From Erpobdella octoculata (lineage: Eukaryota; Annelida; Clitellata; Hirudinida; Erpobdellidae), in assembly GCA_963978895.1 (NCBI GenBank), contig OZ022244.1, forward strand, positions 4,514,853 through 4,578,852: a DNA stretch of 64,000 nucleotides, in the 5' to 3' direction. A program made the position numbers and the translations under genes. Within the stretch, counting starts at the first letter, position 1, and every line of letters begins with the position of its first letter. Positions 26,680 through 40,455 of this stretch are shown one piece after another. The notes under the pieces are model-generated. The model had not been told where the DNA came from. It saw only the letters and a program-made list of their open reading frames with translations, and did not search any database.

Positions 26680-29600
26680 ATGAGCAGCGAGAAAGCTGCT
26701 TCAAACAAACTCCATAATGACGAGATTGCTGATATATCTTCGGATTCCAGTTCTCCAACCAATGAAGACATGAAGCAAACGTTTGATGAAATTTTTTCAA
26801 TCCTGAATGTAACTATAAAGGTGATTGTTTGATTCTACAACTACAATTACACATGCTGCTATTGTTGCTAAGACTGCTAAATGCTAAGTCTACTCATCTA
26901 AAAAAGAAGCTAAGTCTAAGTCATGCTAGTTATCAGCTGTTAGTTAGTCAGTGTTGCAATGGTTATTAATGGGAGAATATGTTATGAATTATGAAGCAAA
27001 AGCTAAGCTGGAAGTAATGGAAATTGTTACAATATAATAAAAAGTTTTATTTTGAAACATTAAAATTACTAAATAACTATTTTAATTGTTTATTTTATAG
27101 AACTTACTGAAACAGACTGATTACACAAGCAAAGAGGCTTTCAACAACCTAAAGCTTGTGCAAAAGCAGACGAGATATGCAGATGACATTTTACTGCACC
27201 GTCACGTCGTTGATAAAATAGTCTTGTCTGGCATTGGTCACGTATTCTTACGCTCCTGGCAGCAACTGGCTGCTGAAGATTATCTTGAAGATTTGGAAAA
27301 CAATACCGTCAACAGAAATTATGGTTTTGAAGCTCCGTTATGTCAAAATCATAAGACAAATGATTGTTGTCAAAAACCAATAGATGATGCTAATAATAAG
27401 AAGGAAGAAAATTGTCTGGTTGAGAAAAATAATACCAAAGAGAATGAAAACAGTGATGAAGGAAATGGTGATAATGATGATGATGATGATGATGAGAGTG
27501 GTAACAATAGAAAAGAAGTTATATTTAGAAGTTTGCAGTATATACTATCGATTGTATGGAACTGCACGGATTCTAGTGTCCAGCTGTGTGAAAGTCTTGT
27601 TAGAAGTTCTGCAATTTATCAAATGCTGCTCGAACTGTCAAAGCCGAAACTTGTCGATGTCAAATATTATCATTTGGAGGAGGAGTTTGTTTAATTAGTT
27701 TTTTTATTTAGTTTATAATGATAATACTTTATTATATAGTATTTTATATTAATATTCCTTCAAACCAGGGCCTAAATAAACTCCAAAAAGGTCAAGCGCC
27801 GAAAAAGTGATGTAGCCAAAACTGGGTTGGACATGGGAACCCCTGGCCAGACAACACCACAGGACTGTAGGTGCTTTTCCCAAACTTTTTTAAACACTTT
27901 CCCATTTTCTTCCTTCAAAAAAGTTGACAATTGGGTGGGGGGTTTCAAACACTTTCCTACTTTCTCTTTTCAAAAAGCTGATAACTGGGAGGCGGTAGTC
28001 TTAGGTATTTTTCATAAATTTTTTTTATACAATTTTATAAACTGACATATCAAACTTTTACTTGATATTAAATTTATTTTTTCTTTCACACTTCACACAC
28101 CCATGCACAGCACACAAGCTCACATTTTCAAGAGCTCGGATTCATAATTTGGGAAGCACGGATGTTCAAATGACAAGCACTTCCCTGCCTGGGGCACGTT
28201 TTTTAGGCCCTGCTTCCAGCATTTTAAGTAGTAGATGTTTGATGAATATTGGAAGTTTGATAAATTATATAAATTTTATACGTTATATAAATTTAATTAA
28301 TAACAATATTTATTTAATACTTAATTTATATGTGATAAATAATCTAAATTTAATCAACAATAATAAATTAAATAATATTCATATAAGTTCATTAAAATAA
28401 TGAAAAATATTTAAATATCTTTTTTCATCCGCCAGCAACTGTGACTCGCCCACTCACAAAAGAGTCTATCTGATGAAGGCCTACCTCGGTATTCTCCACA
28501 ACATCGCACGGCACTGCCCCGAGAGCCGCAAGATGTTCCGCAGTGCCGGTGCCCTCAGACATCTTGCCTCCCTGGTTCGATTCCCCAACGAAGTCATCCG
28601 GGCAAAGACATACCTGACTCTCTCTTATATAGTATCCAGCGAGGGAGAAGATCAGGAACTGATCGAGGCTGCCGATGACATAGCAGCTTTCATCGTTGCT
28701 CTCCTTCGGGAAGCTCTGGGTAGTGTCAACCATTTTGTTGTTAGGTGAGCCGATTTCAGTTGAGATTAGTGATGATTTGTAAGTTGGGAATATTTTGAGT
28801 TTTTCTTATTTTAATTTGATTAAAATTTTATTAAGTTATCTAATTTAATGAAATAATAATTTATTAACACTTAAATATTATTAATATTCATTTTTTAATA
28901 ATTAATTCATATATAATGCTATTCAGATATGCTTTCTGGGCTTCAGAAATTGCTTGTGGGATTAACCACCTTGCTATCAATGATACAAACAAGGTTAAAA
29001 TTCCTATCAAGCATGTTTTGTTATTGTTTATTACCTTATCAAATTTTGTGTTTTTATGTCTCAATGTAGTACTTTATTAATATGCTATGTTATTAGTATT
29101 AGTATAATATTAATATATTGATATAATCCTATTATATTTTTTTATATATTTAATAAATTCTCACTATAGCAACCTTATCAACATCGTCAATAAATTTACC
29201 ACCAACATCACAATCTTATGCAGGTAAGGTTAGGCAAACTTGGAATCATACAGCTGTATGCTGCTATGTTGGTCAATGGAGATGATGAAGAGAAATCTCT
29301 GGCATCATCAGGGATCTGGATCCTCTCTTTTCATCCAGAAAATAAGAAGATCATTGCATCTGATTTGACACTGATCAGAAGTGAATTTGTTAATTCGTTG
29401 AGATTGTTGTTGTTGACTTGTGTGGTGATGGAAGATAGAAATTTAACAACTATTCATTTAATTTGAATCTTTAAAACTTTTTTTTCATCAAGCATGGGTT
29501 GGACATTTCCATGTACTAACTGTTGTATTTTTAATTGTCAAACTGTCACTCAATGATTGGTCAATAGCTATAAGATTCTTAAAGGTATCTACCAGTGATA

Positions 29601-32600
29601 AGACCTCTTGACCTTCTGGTTTACGGGCAAGCGCCTAATCACTGCACCACCAAGTTTTTTATTACTTATTTTGTCATGATGATAATATTTTTATATTTTC
29701 CATCAGCTCTGTCACACGTGGCCAACAGTAGTAGTACAATCGAGAGTATCAGTCGTTCACTGAGAGGAGCACTGTGGGTGATCTCGTGCACACCTGGAGT
29801 GTATTTTACAGGTGGTGGAAGTGATGATGATGATGATGGTATGTAGCTAATGTTTTTTTGTTGTTGATTTTAATTTTTTTTCAGACTAGTAAATTTTGAT
29901 GAAAATAATGTTTCAAGTAATGTTTATTGTTCTGTCTTTTTGAATCTGTTATTATGGTTGTGATGATGATAGTTGTAATGATGGCGGTTGTGATGATGAT
30001 AGCTGCAATGATGGTGGTTGTGATGATGGTAGTTGTAATGATGATAGTAGTATTGATGGTGGTTGTGATGATGATAGCTGTAATGATGGTATTTGTAATG
30101 ATAGTGGTTGTAATGATGGTGTTTGTAATGATGATAGTTGTAATGATGGTGGTTGTAATGATAGTAGTTGTAATGATGATAGTTGTAATGATGGCGGTTG
30201 TAATAATAGTAGTTGTAATGATGATAGTTGTAATGATGGTGGTTGTAATGATGGCAGTTGTTGTGATGATGAGGATGCTTGTAACTATGGTGGTGATTAT
30301 AGTTAAAGTAATTATGATGGCTGTCGTGACAATGGAAGTAATGGTGATGTAACTTTGACAACTGGGAATTCCCAGATCCGTCTCAAGAGCACGTAATGAT
30401 AAGCTACCATTGGTCGTGTCAGAAGACGATGATAAGAGTGAGGGATTCTCTGTATGCAAGAGGTTATAAAGTGTGGTTCGACGTTGATAACATGAGTTAG
30501 TCTTCTGATTATTTAATTTCTCTTTAAAGTTTATTTCCGTTATTATTCGGAAATTGTTAAAAGTGTTGATACCGATAGTTTGAAAAATATCGGTTTTCAA
30601 GCCATGAAAAGTTTAAAAGAAATTTTATTTGATGTTTTCATATATTTATTTGTATTCAATTCACTAATTCATATATGCAATTCACTCTTTGATGTTGTAA
30701 TGATTTGGATGCAATTCACTCTTTGATGTTGTAATGGTTTGGATGCAATTCACTTTTTGATATAGTATTTGTTTGTATGCAATTTACTTTTTTGATGTTG
30801 TATTACAATCATCAAGTAATTATAAATTAGAATATTAACAGGTTAAATAACAAATAAACAAATCAGGAGGTTCAACACTTGAAGCGATGGCACTAGCAGT
30901 TGAAAGGTCAGCTGTCATCATCATTTGCATGTCTCAATCTTATAAGGAAAGTCCCAACTGTAGGACAGGTATATCTAATTTCCTTTTCTTCTGTTTTCTA
31001 TATAATATTTTTTTATTGAGATATTTTTATTATGGTGAATTTATTTTATTTTATTTAATAAATAAATATTTTTCATAATTGCTCATAGTCTTTCACACTA
31101 ATAAAGCAGTAAATAGAAAATACCTAAGTGCTTCCTGTCGTGAATCATTTTTCCCTGCTCCTTTATTCAGGCTTTGGACTGGCTCACAATTAGTCTACTG
31201 AGTCTTAGTCTACTGGCTCACAATCCGGCTACTGAGCCAGTAAGTACAGCATCATCTGTGCGACCGTGCAGTGGTTTTAAAATACCAACACGACTAATTT
31301 GATCTCTGTGTAGCAAATCATAAATCGCATTTGTGATGTTTGGCATACTACTGTTCAGTAATTTGTGCAGTCTGCCCAATGTGCTATGTTAGGTTCTCAC
31401 TAAAGGGAATGCCTTGCTTTAGAGAGAACGTTGTTAATGCTTCTCTTCTGGTAGTTAATTGTCGGAAATCAGAGGGTGAAATTGTTTACGTAAAAGATTT
31501 GGGTTTTAAATATTCAGATTGATTTAATTGAATTGATGGATTGATTGAATTTGATCCTTTTCATTAATTACACAACAGAAGCCGAATATGCATTTAGATT
31601 GAGAAAGGACATTGTTCCAATCATCGCCCAATCAAACTTCAATCCAGACGGATGGCTAGGCATGCTAGCAGGCACGAGGCTCTACTTTGACTTCAGCCCA
31701 GCTACTCTGACAGCGGTTTCAGCTGCTGATAGCATGGCAACCAGCTTCACTAGTAACAGCAGTTTGGGTGAAGGAGAGAGTGGAGATCTCTTTAACTTCC
31801 AGATGGATAGGCTTGTCAGAGAGATTGGAGCCAGAGGAAAAAAGAAAAAAAGCAAAAGTGAAACTGATAGAGAGGTTGGAATTTTTCCAGGGTTTTCCCA
31901 AGGTGTCACTGGTGATAGCCACAGTGGTCGCGACCGAAGAAGTCAAAGTGATGAAGCTTTCAGAAGTGGAACTGTTGAGGAGAAAATCATTACAAAAACT
32001 CAACAGATGTCTCTTCAGGCAAACACAAATGATAGCTTGAGTTTTCCTTCTGCTACACCACTTACAGTTGCTGCTGTTGATGCAGCTGCAAAAGCAAGGT
32101 TTGATTCAGGAATTTCAAGTGCAGAAGTTGCGAGTGCAATCATTAACCAAGGAACTCCAAGATGTCAGAAATGTGGTGCAATGTCGTTAAGCGAACCTTT
32201 GCCAAAGTTTCCGACATTCAGTATCAGTTCGTCAACTCCTGAGTATGAAGGTGAAATATTGGTTTATTGTATTGGGGTTATATCATTCTTAATTATATTG
32301 TAAGAAAATATAATTAAATTTGAATTATACATTTTTTTATAAATTAATGTTTTTTATTGTGATATTTTTTATCATTCTCTTTGGCTAAGCCTTGACAAAC
32401 TATTCAAAAGGCAAATCTCTTTCTCTAATAATAATATCACATATTAGTTCATATGTTGATAGTCGGGAACAGCGAGTTCGTTCCAACAGTATCTTTTCCA
32501 GACGGTACAAAGTTTGTTTCTCGGATCGCTATTATTCTTCATATAGATTTCAGACGCCTTCCGTTTGTCCACTCGGTACAATTATAGTATCAAATGGGCT

Positions 32601-35600
32601 AGGCCGAGTTGCTGACAGGCCAGACCGTGAAGCCAAAAATGGTTCGTGGAGTACTTTAGTCTGCATGATCAAAATTAGGCTAGCCTCATTTCAGAAAATT
32701 ACTCTAAAAGGTACTTAAATACAGATTAAGTCATTATAGCTTTGAGTAGGCCTGTTAACAATTTGTCGAAATTATTAAGAAATAAAATATTATATATTGG
32801 CTTAATAATTGTAAAAACTTTCGATAAATCTTATGACAGTAAAATACTAAAAATGAAGAAGGATGTCACATTTGGCAATCTTGAACTTGAACGCTATGCA
32901 GAGATGGGACCAAGACATTTTTTTAGGGCCAAGACAAGATGAGACATTAACCTTACAGACCAAGACAAAATCGAGACAAGGCAATTGATTTTTTCCCCAG
33001 GCCCTGACAAGACGAGACATCATCATGACAAGACAATAAAAAATGTTTATTTTGCAGAATAAAATTTAAATACAGAAAGTTGAAACAGTTAGATCAGTAT
33101 TCAGTTTTAACATTTCAAAACCATTTATGTTTCTAGCTGTATGTCAGACATTTGCTATGATGAATGATGAGGTCTCATAATCAACCCACTCTGGAAACAA
33201 AATCTTTCCACTGGAACTGTTGTAGCTTGAACAGACCCTAACCTGGCAAACAAAGGCCATAAAAATGGAGACTTTTAATGGCATCAATATATATAGCTAA
33301 TTGCATTTGGAGATACCAGTTTGTACCCATAACAAATTACAGTTTGTGTTTCTTTGGACAAGGACTCTTGTGTCTGCTTCCTTATTTTTCTCATCATTTG
33401 AATCAGCTGGAATGGTTTCACTGAATTCATGCAATACCTTTTCTCGAACAAACATCTAAACAATTAAAAATGAGTACATGACCAAGACGTAAATAAATTA
33501 CTGATGCTAAAGAATTAAAAAATACAGTAAAATAGATCTAAGATTCAAATATCAATTTCAAAATGTTTTAAAGTCCTGCTTGCAATTAAGTGGCGCAAGA
33601 CAGAGACACTGACTTTTAGATCAAGACGAGACCGAGACAAGACAGTAGAATTTATTACTGAGACCGAGACTATGGAAAATGAGTCTTCGGACGAGTCATT
33701 GTCGTCTCAAACTGCCATCTCTAACGTAATGACGTAGTTTTCTCAAAATGTAGAAAATCTGAAATGCTTTTTGAAAAACTACCTCACGAACAAAAATAAA
33801 TGCTTAAAGAAACAAGGTTATGATTTAAAATGTTAGCTTTCATACTGATTTTTAATTAAGTTATTAATTTTTATCACGTTACATAATCCAAAATGTAACG
33901 TTACAAGATATTGGCGCCGTGGTTCTGAAGTTTTTTAACTGACCCCCTGCTGCAAAATGCTGGATCCGCCACTATAATAAATATATACGTAATACTTGTT
34001 TTTTAATTTTTTACAGACTAAGTGCTTTATGATTTACAGTTTTTATTGTAGAAAATTTTAAACTTTATAAAAAATAATTGTTTATTTTTTGCAATATTTA
34101 TGGTCTTTGTGAGTGTTTTTTTTTACATCGGTATTGTTTACTTTTGAGTACTTCTACGATATCGTCTTACCTATTGACAAATTATGGCTAAAATTGAAAA
34201 TATATCAACTTATGATGAAAATTCTAAGTTGCCGTTGGTCGTCAAGACGTATTTTTCTGAGATAGTGAGCGATAATGGGGACATAATTGAAGCCCTCTGC
34301 AATCTCTGCAGGCCAAAACTGCACAAAATTCGTGGCCAGCACAAGACGCCTTCTAACTTTAGTAAACATATAAAAGTAATTAATTTTTGGGTAATCTTTC
34401 ACTTCAGGAGAATGAAATATTTTTGTTCTTAAACAACAAAACGAAAGGGATATTATAATTAGAAAAAGAAAAAAATCATAAAAAAAATTCACTAAAAAAT
34501 GTTTTAAAGCTGAATAACTAAAGACATCATTTTAAACTAATTTTCAACATTCAAAATCAGCAAGGGCTCTAAATAGTCTGCTGCGAGGATCTATTCTTGT
34601 ACTTGCAAGGAGTAAAATGTTCACAAGAACCAGATGCATACTGGCCATCAATTAGCTCTTATTTCATTAAAATTCATTAAATACTTTTATGTAAAATTTA
34701 TGATGTAAAAGCTGAGGCGCTGGTGGCAGAGCGGTAGAGCGTTCGCCTGTTGATCGTTAGGTCGGCAGTTCGAACCTCACCAGCGTAACTCCCTTAAGAA
34801 AGGAGTTCACTCGCATTGCTTAAAGGGTAGGTGCCTATAAATGGCTGCTTCTGCAAGTACCCTTTCTCGCCTTCTCGCAAGACTTGTCTTGGAAAAGGCG
34901 TTGTGAAAGAGAGAAATAAATTAATTAGTTTAATATTTCCCTAAATTTCTCTTTTGTTTGAAAACTTTTTACTCTTCTTTTTGTATATAAATTATACAGG
35001 CCAGTGTATTGTTTTTATGTTTTTGTATTATTACGATTTTTTGTACGGCAAAACAGCCCCTCACAAGCAACTGAAAAACGACAATTTCAAATCCATAACA
35101 AGTAAGTTATGCATTAATCAGTACATAGAAGCTGTATACACAATCCACTAGGCTAAAACTCACATTTTTTCAGTTTATTTTTGACAGAAATCTTTGTTTA
35201 ATAGGAATAAATAGTTTTTTTTTTATTGAAAATCTTCAGCATTTTTTATTTTGATATTCTATTGCTACATTTAATTTTACATGTGTTTTATGGAAACACA
35301 TGTAAAATAACAAAAGTAAATTCATACCCCTAAAGTGAAAGATTACCACATTTTGGTTACATCAAGTTCTTAAATCTCTAGAATTAACAAAATCTTTAAT
35401 GCAGACAGTTCACGGCAAGAGTTATTTAGAAATAATGCATGAAAGAAAAAAGTCAGCTGCGAAAAGATTACGAGATTCCTCACTGTCGCCCATAACCCCG
35501 TCGGGTCTTGTTTTGAAGCAGTGTAAAGCAGATAACGATCAGTTGTATGGAGATGTAAACAGATTGGAGAAATTCATGATAGACATTGCTGTTCAAGATA

Positions 35601-38600
35601 TGCAGCCCATGTCTGTTGTCGAAGGTATTAGTTGTGGATTTCATGATTGATTCACATCAAAAGATAAGAAACAGGGTGATATACATAGAAAAATTTTGTA
35701 GGATGGAAATACAAATTCTCAACTAGTAAATAATATTATGGCATGTAGTAGGCATTTTCCTGTTTTAATTTTGAGTAGGAAAGTGACAATATCAATGATT
35801 TCTTTTGTTGAAATTATTAAACTGATAACTGAATTGATATATTACATAGGATTCAGTTTTAAAAAATGGAGAGTTGTTTTAATAATTGGTTTCTAAATCT
35901 AAGGCTATATTTTTAAAAAGTTTCTTATTTTTAAAGAAAAAAATTTCAGCTCTGTATGAAAATGAAAAGTAATTGAAAATCGATAACAGATTATCCACGA
36001 CCAAGTTAAGTAAAAGTGTATAAAAAAAGTTGTGTGAATAGGTTTTTCTTTCAACAGCATTTCTGTTACTTTTTATAAAATAAATCTTTACTAGTTAAAT
36101 GCTCATAACAAACCAACACAAGGAGTTAGATATTCACTGCGATCTTATATCAATATGAAACTATGTATTATGTATTAAAAACTATTTATTTTAGTAAGTC
36201 ATAGTCTTGGTTTAATTCAGTAATTCTTTACCATGCTCCAACAGAAAGTCTTTCAGCTCCTGTCCTTCTTCCATCTCCAACTCCCATGCATGGTTATCGA
36301 ACGGATTTCGAAAGATCTCGAAGTTCCAGGAATGTCCAGCTGTGGTCATGTGACCAAGTGAAGTTTTGGTTGGAGAAGAATAATTTGAGCACTGGGTATG
36401 TATCAATATCATCACTGTCTGTAATTTTATTTTTAAAGCTATTTTTATAATATAATTTATTATATTATATTTCCAGACGCCCTTCGTTTGACTTGCTTGC
36501 TTTGCACGTGCATTGAGTTAATGTGCTTTTAACCGTTAGCTCTCTAAAACCAAATAATACAAAATTTAAAGTTCTTAGCCTACAAATTATCAAAATTCTC
36601 ATTCTTAACGTACTTGAATATGCTTGGTGAAATTCGAAGGAGCTTTGTATTGACCGCGAATGGCATTCCTTTTAGGCTTGCAAAGACTGCAAAGAGCTTT
36701 TATATAATCTCCATCGTCAGAAACTATTTCACTGAAATAAGTCCTTACAACTAAAGGGAAAACTTGACTAACTTTCCAGTTATATGTACGTTACAATATA
36801 TCAGCCATCTTGTCAGAAACCCTAATGTAAAAACTAGAATGAAAAAGCATAACCTCGACAACAGAAAATGCTCTAGCATAGAATCTGTTACATAAACACT
36901 TATTTTTAGGTTTACGAATTATAAATAATTCAAATTAGTGCTAAAAATAAAGCCATTTTTTTAAAAGTACTTAGCTACTTTTGAAATGTACTTACTTAAA
37001 AAGTACACTGAAAATGTACTTAAGTACTAAGTACAAGTACTCAAGTACATCTATTGTACTTAAGTACGTACTTAAATACATATGTTCTTAAGTACTCGTC
37101 ATCACTGCATGTATACAATATTATTTCTTTGTACTAGTAATTTATCACGCAAACAATAAAAATAACGACTTACATCTGAATAAGTAGGCAGATCTGAAAT
37201 AGGCAACTCTTTAGGAGATCATCCAGAATGTTCAGAATCCGTTGACAATCGTGTTTTAATATTTTTTTGTTTGACATTTTGTCTATTTAAAACTTTTCTT
37301 TATATAATCTTAAGTAAAACGAAACTGTGATTTACAGTTTTCTAAAACTAATAGACAGCTAAAACAAAAGAAACTATTGTTTACTACAGATATTTCCATA
37401 GATACTTTTCGCTAGGGGTCGAAAAACAAATTTTTCAATGCAAATCCGCTGAAAACTATAACATTAATTGAGATAATTTTTTCAAAAATGAGTTTTAATT
37501 ATTGAACTCTAATTACTCCCGCTTGAGTCCTTCGTATCTAAAAAATTACTGGTACCATATATATATATATATATATATACTAGCGGGGGCACCCGGCGTT
37601 ACCCGGAATTTTTAGAGGTTTTTATTAAGCTTCTGCGTCCCGTTATTTTTTTGGAACGATACGATTTCTGAAATTTGCCTCGAATTAAACGATACGATAC
37701 GAGACGCCTCGAACAATAACGATACGATACGATATCGGGATCTCGACTGAAGTGGAAATTCATTGAAAAAAATTAATAAATATTAAAAAATTTATAAAAA
37801 TTTATCAAATTTAATTTTTTTTACAACTTGAAATAAGTTTAATTTGTTTAGTTTCGGTACATATATTTGTCTAAATTTAGATTCTAAATAAAACACACCG
37901 CCGATAGTAAGTATTTATTTACTTTATTTAGTACGCATTATGCGGTGGTTTATCAATTTAATTAAATGATTTTACTTGCCGATGAAAAAAAAATTAAAAT
38001 TATTTTTTCAAGTAATTGAAAAGTAGAAAACCTTCTAGCACACCAAAAGAACGACATTTTTAGGCAATTCAATAGTGAAAGTCTGAAAGTGGAAAAACCA
38101 ATGGAGATAGAAATAGATTGCAGATTACTGAGATTGAGATTACTAGATTACTAAGATTAAATTAAAATGATACTGTTTCCCGCAGTCTTTGCATCTGACA
38201 GCTAAAACAAAAGAAACTATTGTTTACTACAGATATTTCCATAGATACTTTTCGCTAGGGGTCGAAAAACAAATTTTTCAATGCAAATCCGCTGAAAACT
38301 ATAACATTAATTGAGATAATTTTTTCAAAAATGAGTTTTAATTATTGAACTCTAATTACTCCCGCTTGAGTCCTTCGTATCTAAAAAATTACTGGTACCA
38401 TATATATATATATATATATACTAGCGGGGGCACCCGGCGTTACCCGGAATTTTTAGAGGTTTTTATTAAGCTTCTGCGTCCCGTTATTTTTTTGGAACGA
38501 TACGATTTCTGAAATTTGCCTCGAATTAAACGATACGATACGAGACGCCTCGAACAATAACGATACGATACGATATCGGGATCTCGACTGAAGTGGAAAT

Positions 38601-40407
38601 TCATTGAAAAAAATTAATAAATATTAAAAAATTTATAAAAATTTATCAAATTTAATTTTTTTTACAACTTGAAATAAGTTTAATTTGTTTAGTTTCGGTA
38701 CATATATTTGTCTAAATTTAGATTCTAAATAAAACACACCGCCGATAGTAAGTATTTATTTACTTTATTTAGTACGCATTATGCGGTGGTTTATCAATTT
38801 AATTAAATGATTTTACTTGCCGATGAAAAAAAAATTAAAATTATTTTTTCAAGTAATTGAAAAGTAGAAAACCTTCTAGCACACCAAAAAAACGACATTT
38901 TTAGGCAATTCAATAGTGAAAGTCTGAAAGTGGAAAAACCAATGGAGATAGAAATAGATTGCAGATTACTGAGATTGAGATTACTAGATTACTAAGATTA
39001 AATTAAAATGATACTGTTTCCCGCAGTCTTTGCATCTGACAAGATTTACTTCTACATCCTTGTCATTGACTTTCTGCGTGACCGTCTCTTCCTCAAAGTA
39101 CTCCCAGATTTTACCCCGGTGACGCGGCATGATAATGATGACAAACACGAGAAAGTGCCTCTATGCAAGAATTAAGAAAGTGAATAAAAACCCAGCGTGT
39201 TTATTTATAGGCGATGGCGAATGCGGTTAGCAGCAATAGCAAGAAAGAAGCTGAGAAAGTTTCGAATTCCAGCTGCAGACGATACGGGCTACGGCACTGT
39301 CGTGCACACTACAGGTGACACACACATACTCACACACAACCAAGAATATCATCGAGATTATAAAGATATATCTTAGATGAGCTACTATTACGGTCAATTA
39401 CGGATATCGAAACACTAAAATAATCATTCCAATTCTATGTAACAAATTTGAAAAAATAAGTTTATGAAACAGACTAAACCAAAACATAAACATAGAATGA
39501 TCATTACTATTACATTACTCATTATTCTCATTGATAATAATAGTCATCGATGTCAGCGAGTACGATTGCCTTGTAGGGCTTGTAGTATCAGTAGTATGCA
39601 GAGCTCGACTAGCAGCCTAAGAGGAGCGTGGCTTTTTTGCTGCCGGTTCCCAGACTAAAAATAGTAAATAATGGGGCTACAGGCTGTCTGGAAAACCGAA
39701 TTTAAAGTGGGGATGATAATAGTTATAAACTTCTGTCAATAGGTAGATTAATTAATCAATGTTGATGAATCAATTGCAAATATTCACAGTTGTGACAATC
39801 GTTAATTAAGTATGTATGACTTTCGTTATTTATTGGAAAATATTTTTTAAAAATCTCGATATTTTTTCTAGATTTTAATCGGGAATGAAATTTTAAGTAT
39901 CTCTAATTATATCGATACGAGACTTCTTCCTCAGGCTGTATCGTTTCAATGGCGATACGGGATCTCCCGTATCGTTTTGAAATCTCGATTGAATTCGAGA
40001 TAACGATATCGGGACGCAGATGCTTAGTTTTTATAATGTTTGTCTCTCGCTCCCGTTTCCTTCTCCGCTTTTCCGGTTCCGCTCCCGGTCGCTTTCCCGC
40101 TCTCGGTCGTTTTCCAGCTCCCGGTTGCTTTCCCGTTCTCGGTCACTTTCCCTTTCCCGCTCTATCTTTCGCTCTCAGTTGGCTTCTCGTTCCCGTTTTC
40201 GCTCATTTATGTATGTATATGTTTGTGTATATATATGTATATAGTTCCCGCTCACTCACCCGCTCCGCTAATTTTGTGACGGATTTCAATTTTTTTTTCT
40301 CTATATTTGATTCCCCTTGACTCTCAAGGTTGTGTGAAAATTTCATTATGATCGGATGAATGGTGTAGCAATGCATAAAGGACATACATACATACATACA
40401 AACAATC

Positions 40408-40455
<48 letters not shown>

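Noticed and set aside
29590..29652. Minus-strand tRNA/SINE-like head (GGTGGTGCAGTGATTAGGCG)
   Set aside because: Only one copy and no clear B box or tail; evidence too thin.
31682..32040. Overlapping ORFs opposite or shifted relative to the TIR linker exon
   Set aside because: They are shadows of the exon 31579-32250, which is in phase with both neighbours.
36212..36415. Minus-strand terminal-exon-like ORF (ends KDFLLEHGKELLN)
   Set aside because: The plus strand of the same interval carries a phase-compatible exon with SAM-like sequence (VQLWSCDQVKFWLEKNNL) that completes the ARM-TIR-SAM gene.
39211..39322. Exon-like segment with acceptor and donor (MANAVSSNSKKEAEKVSNSS)
   Set aside because: It lies inside the nested TIR element and joins nothing in phase with neighbouring exons; kept out for lack of support.
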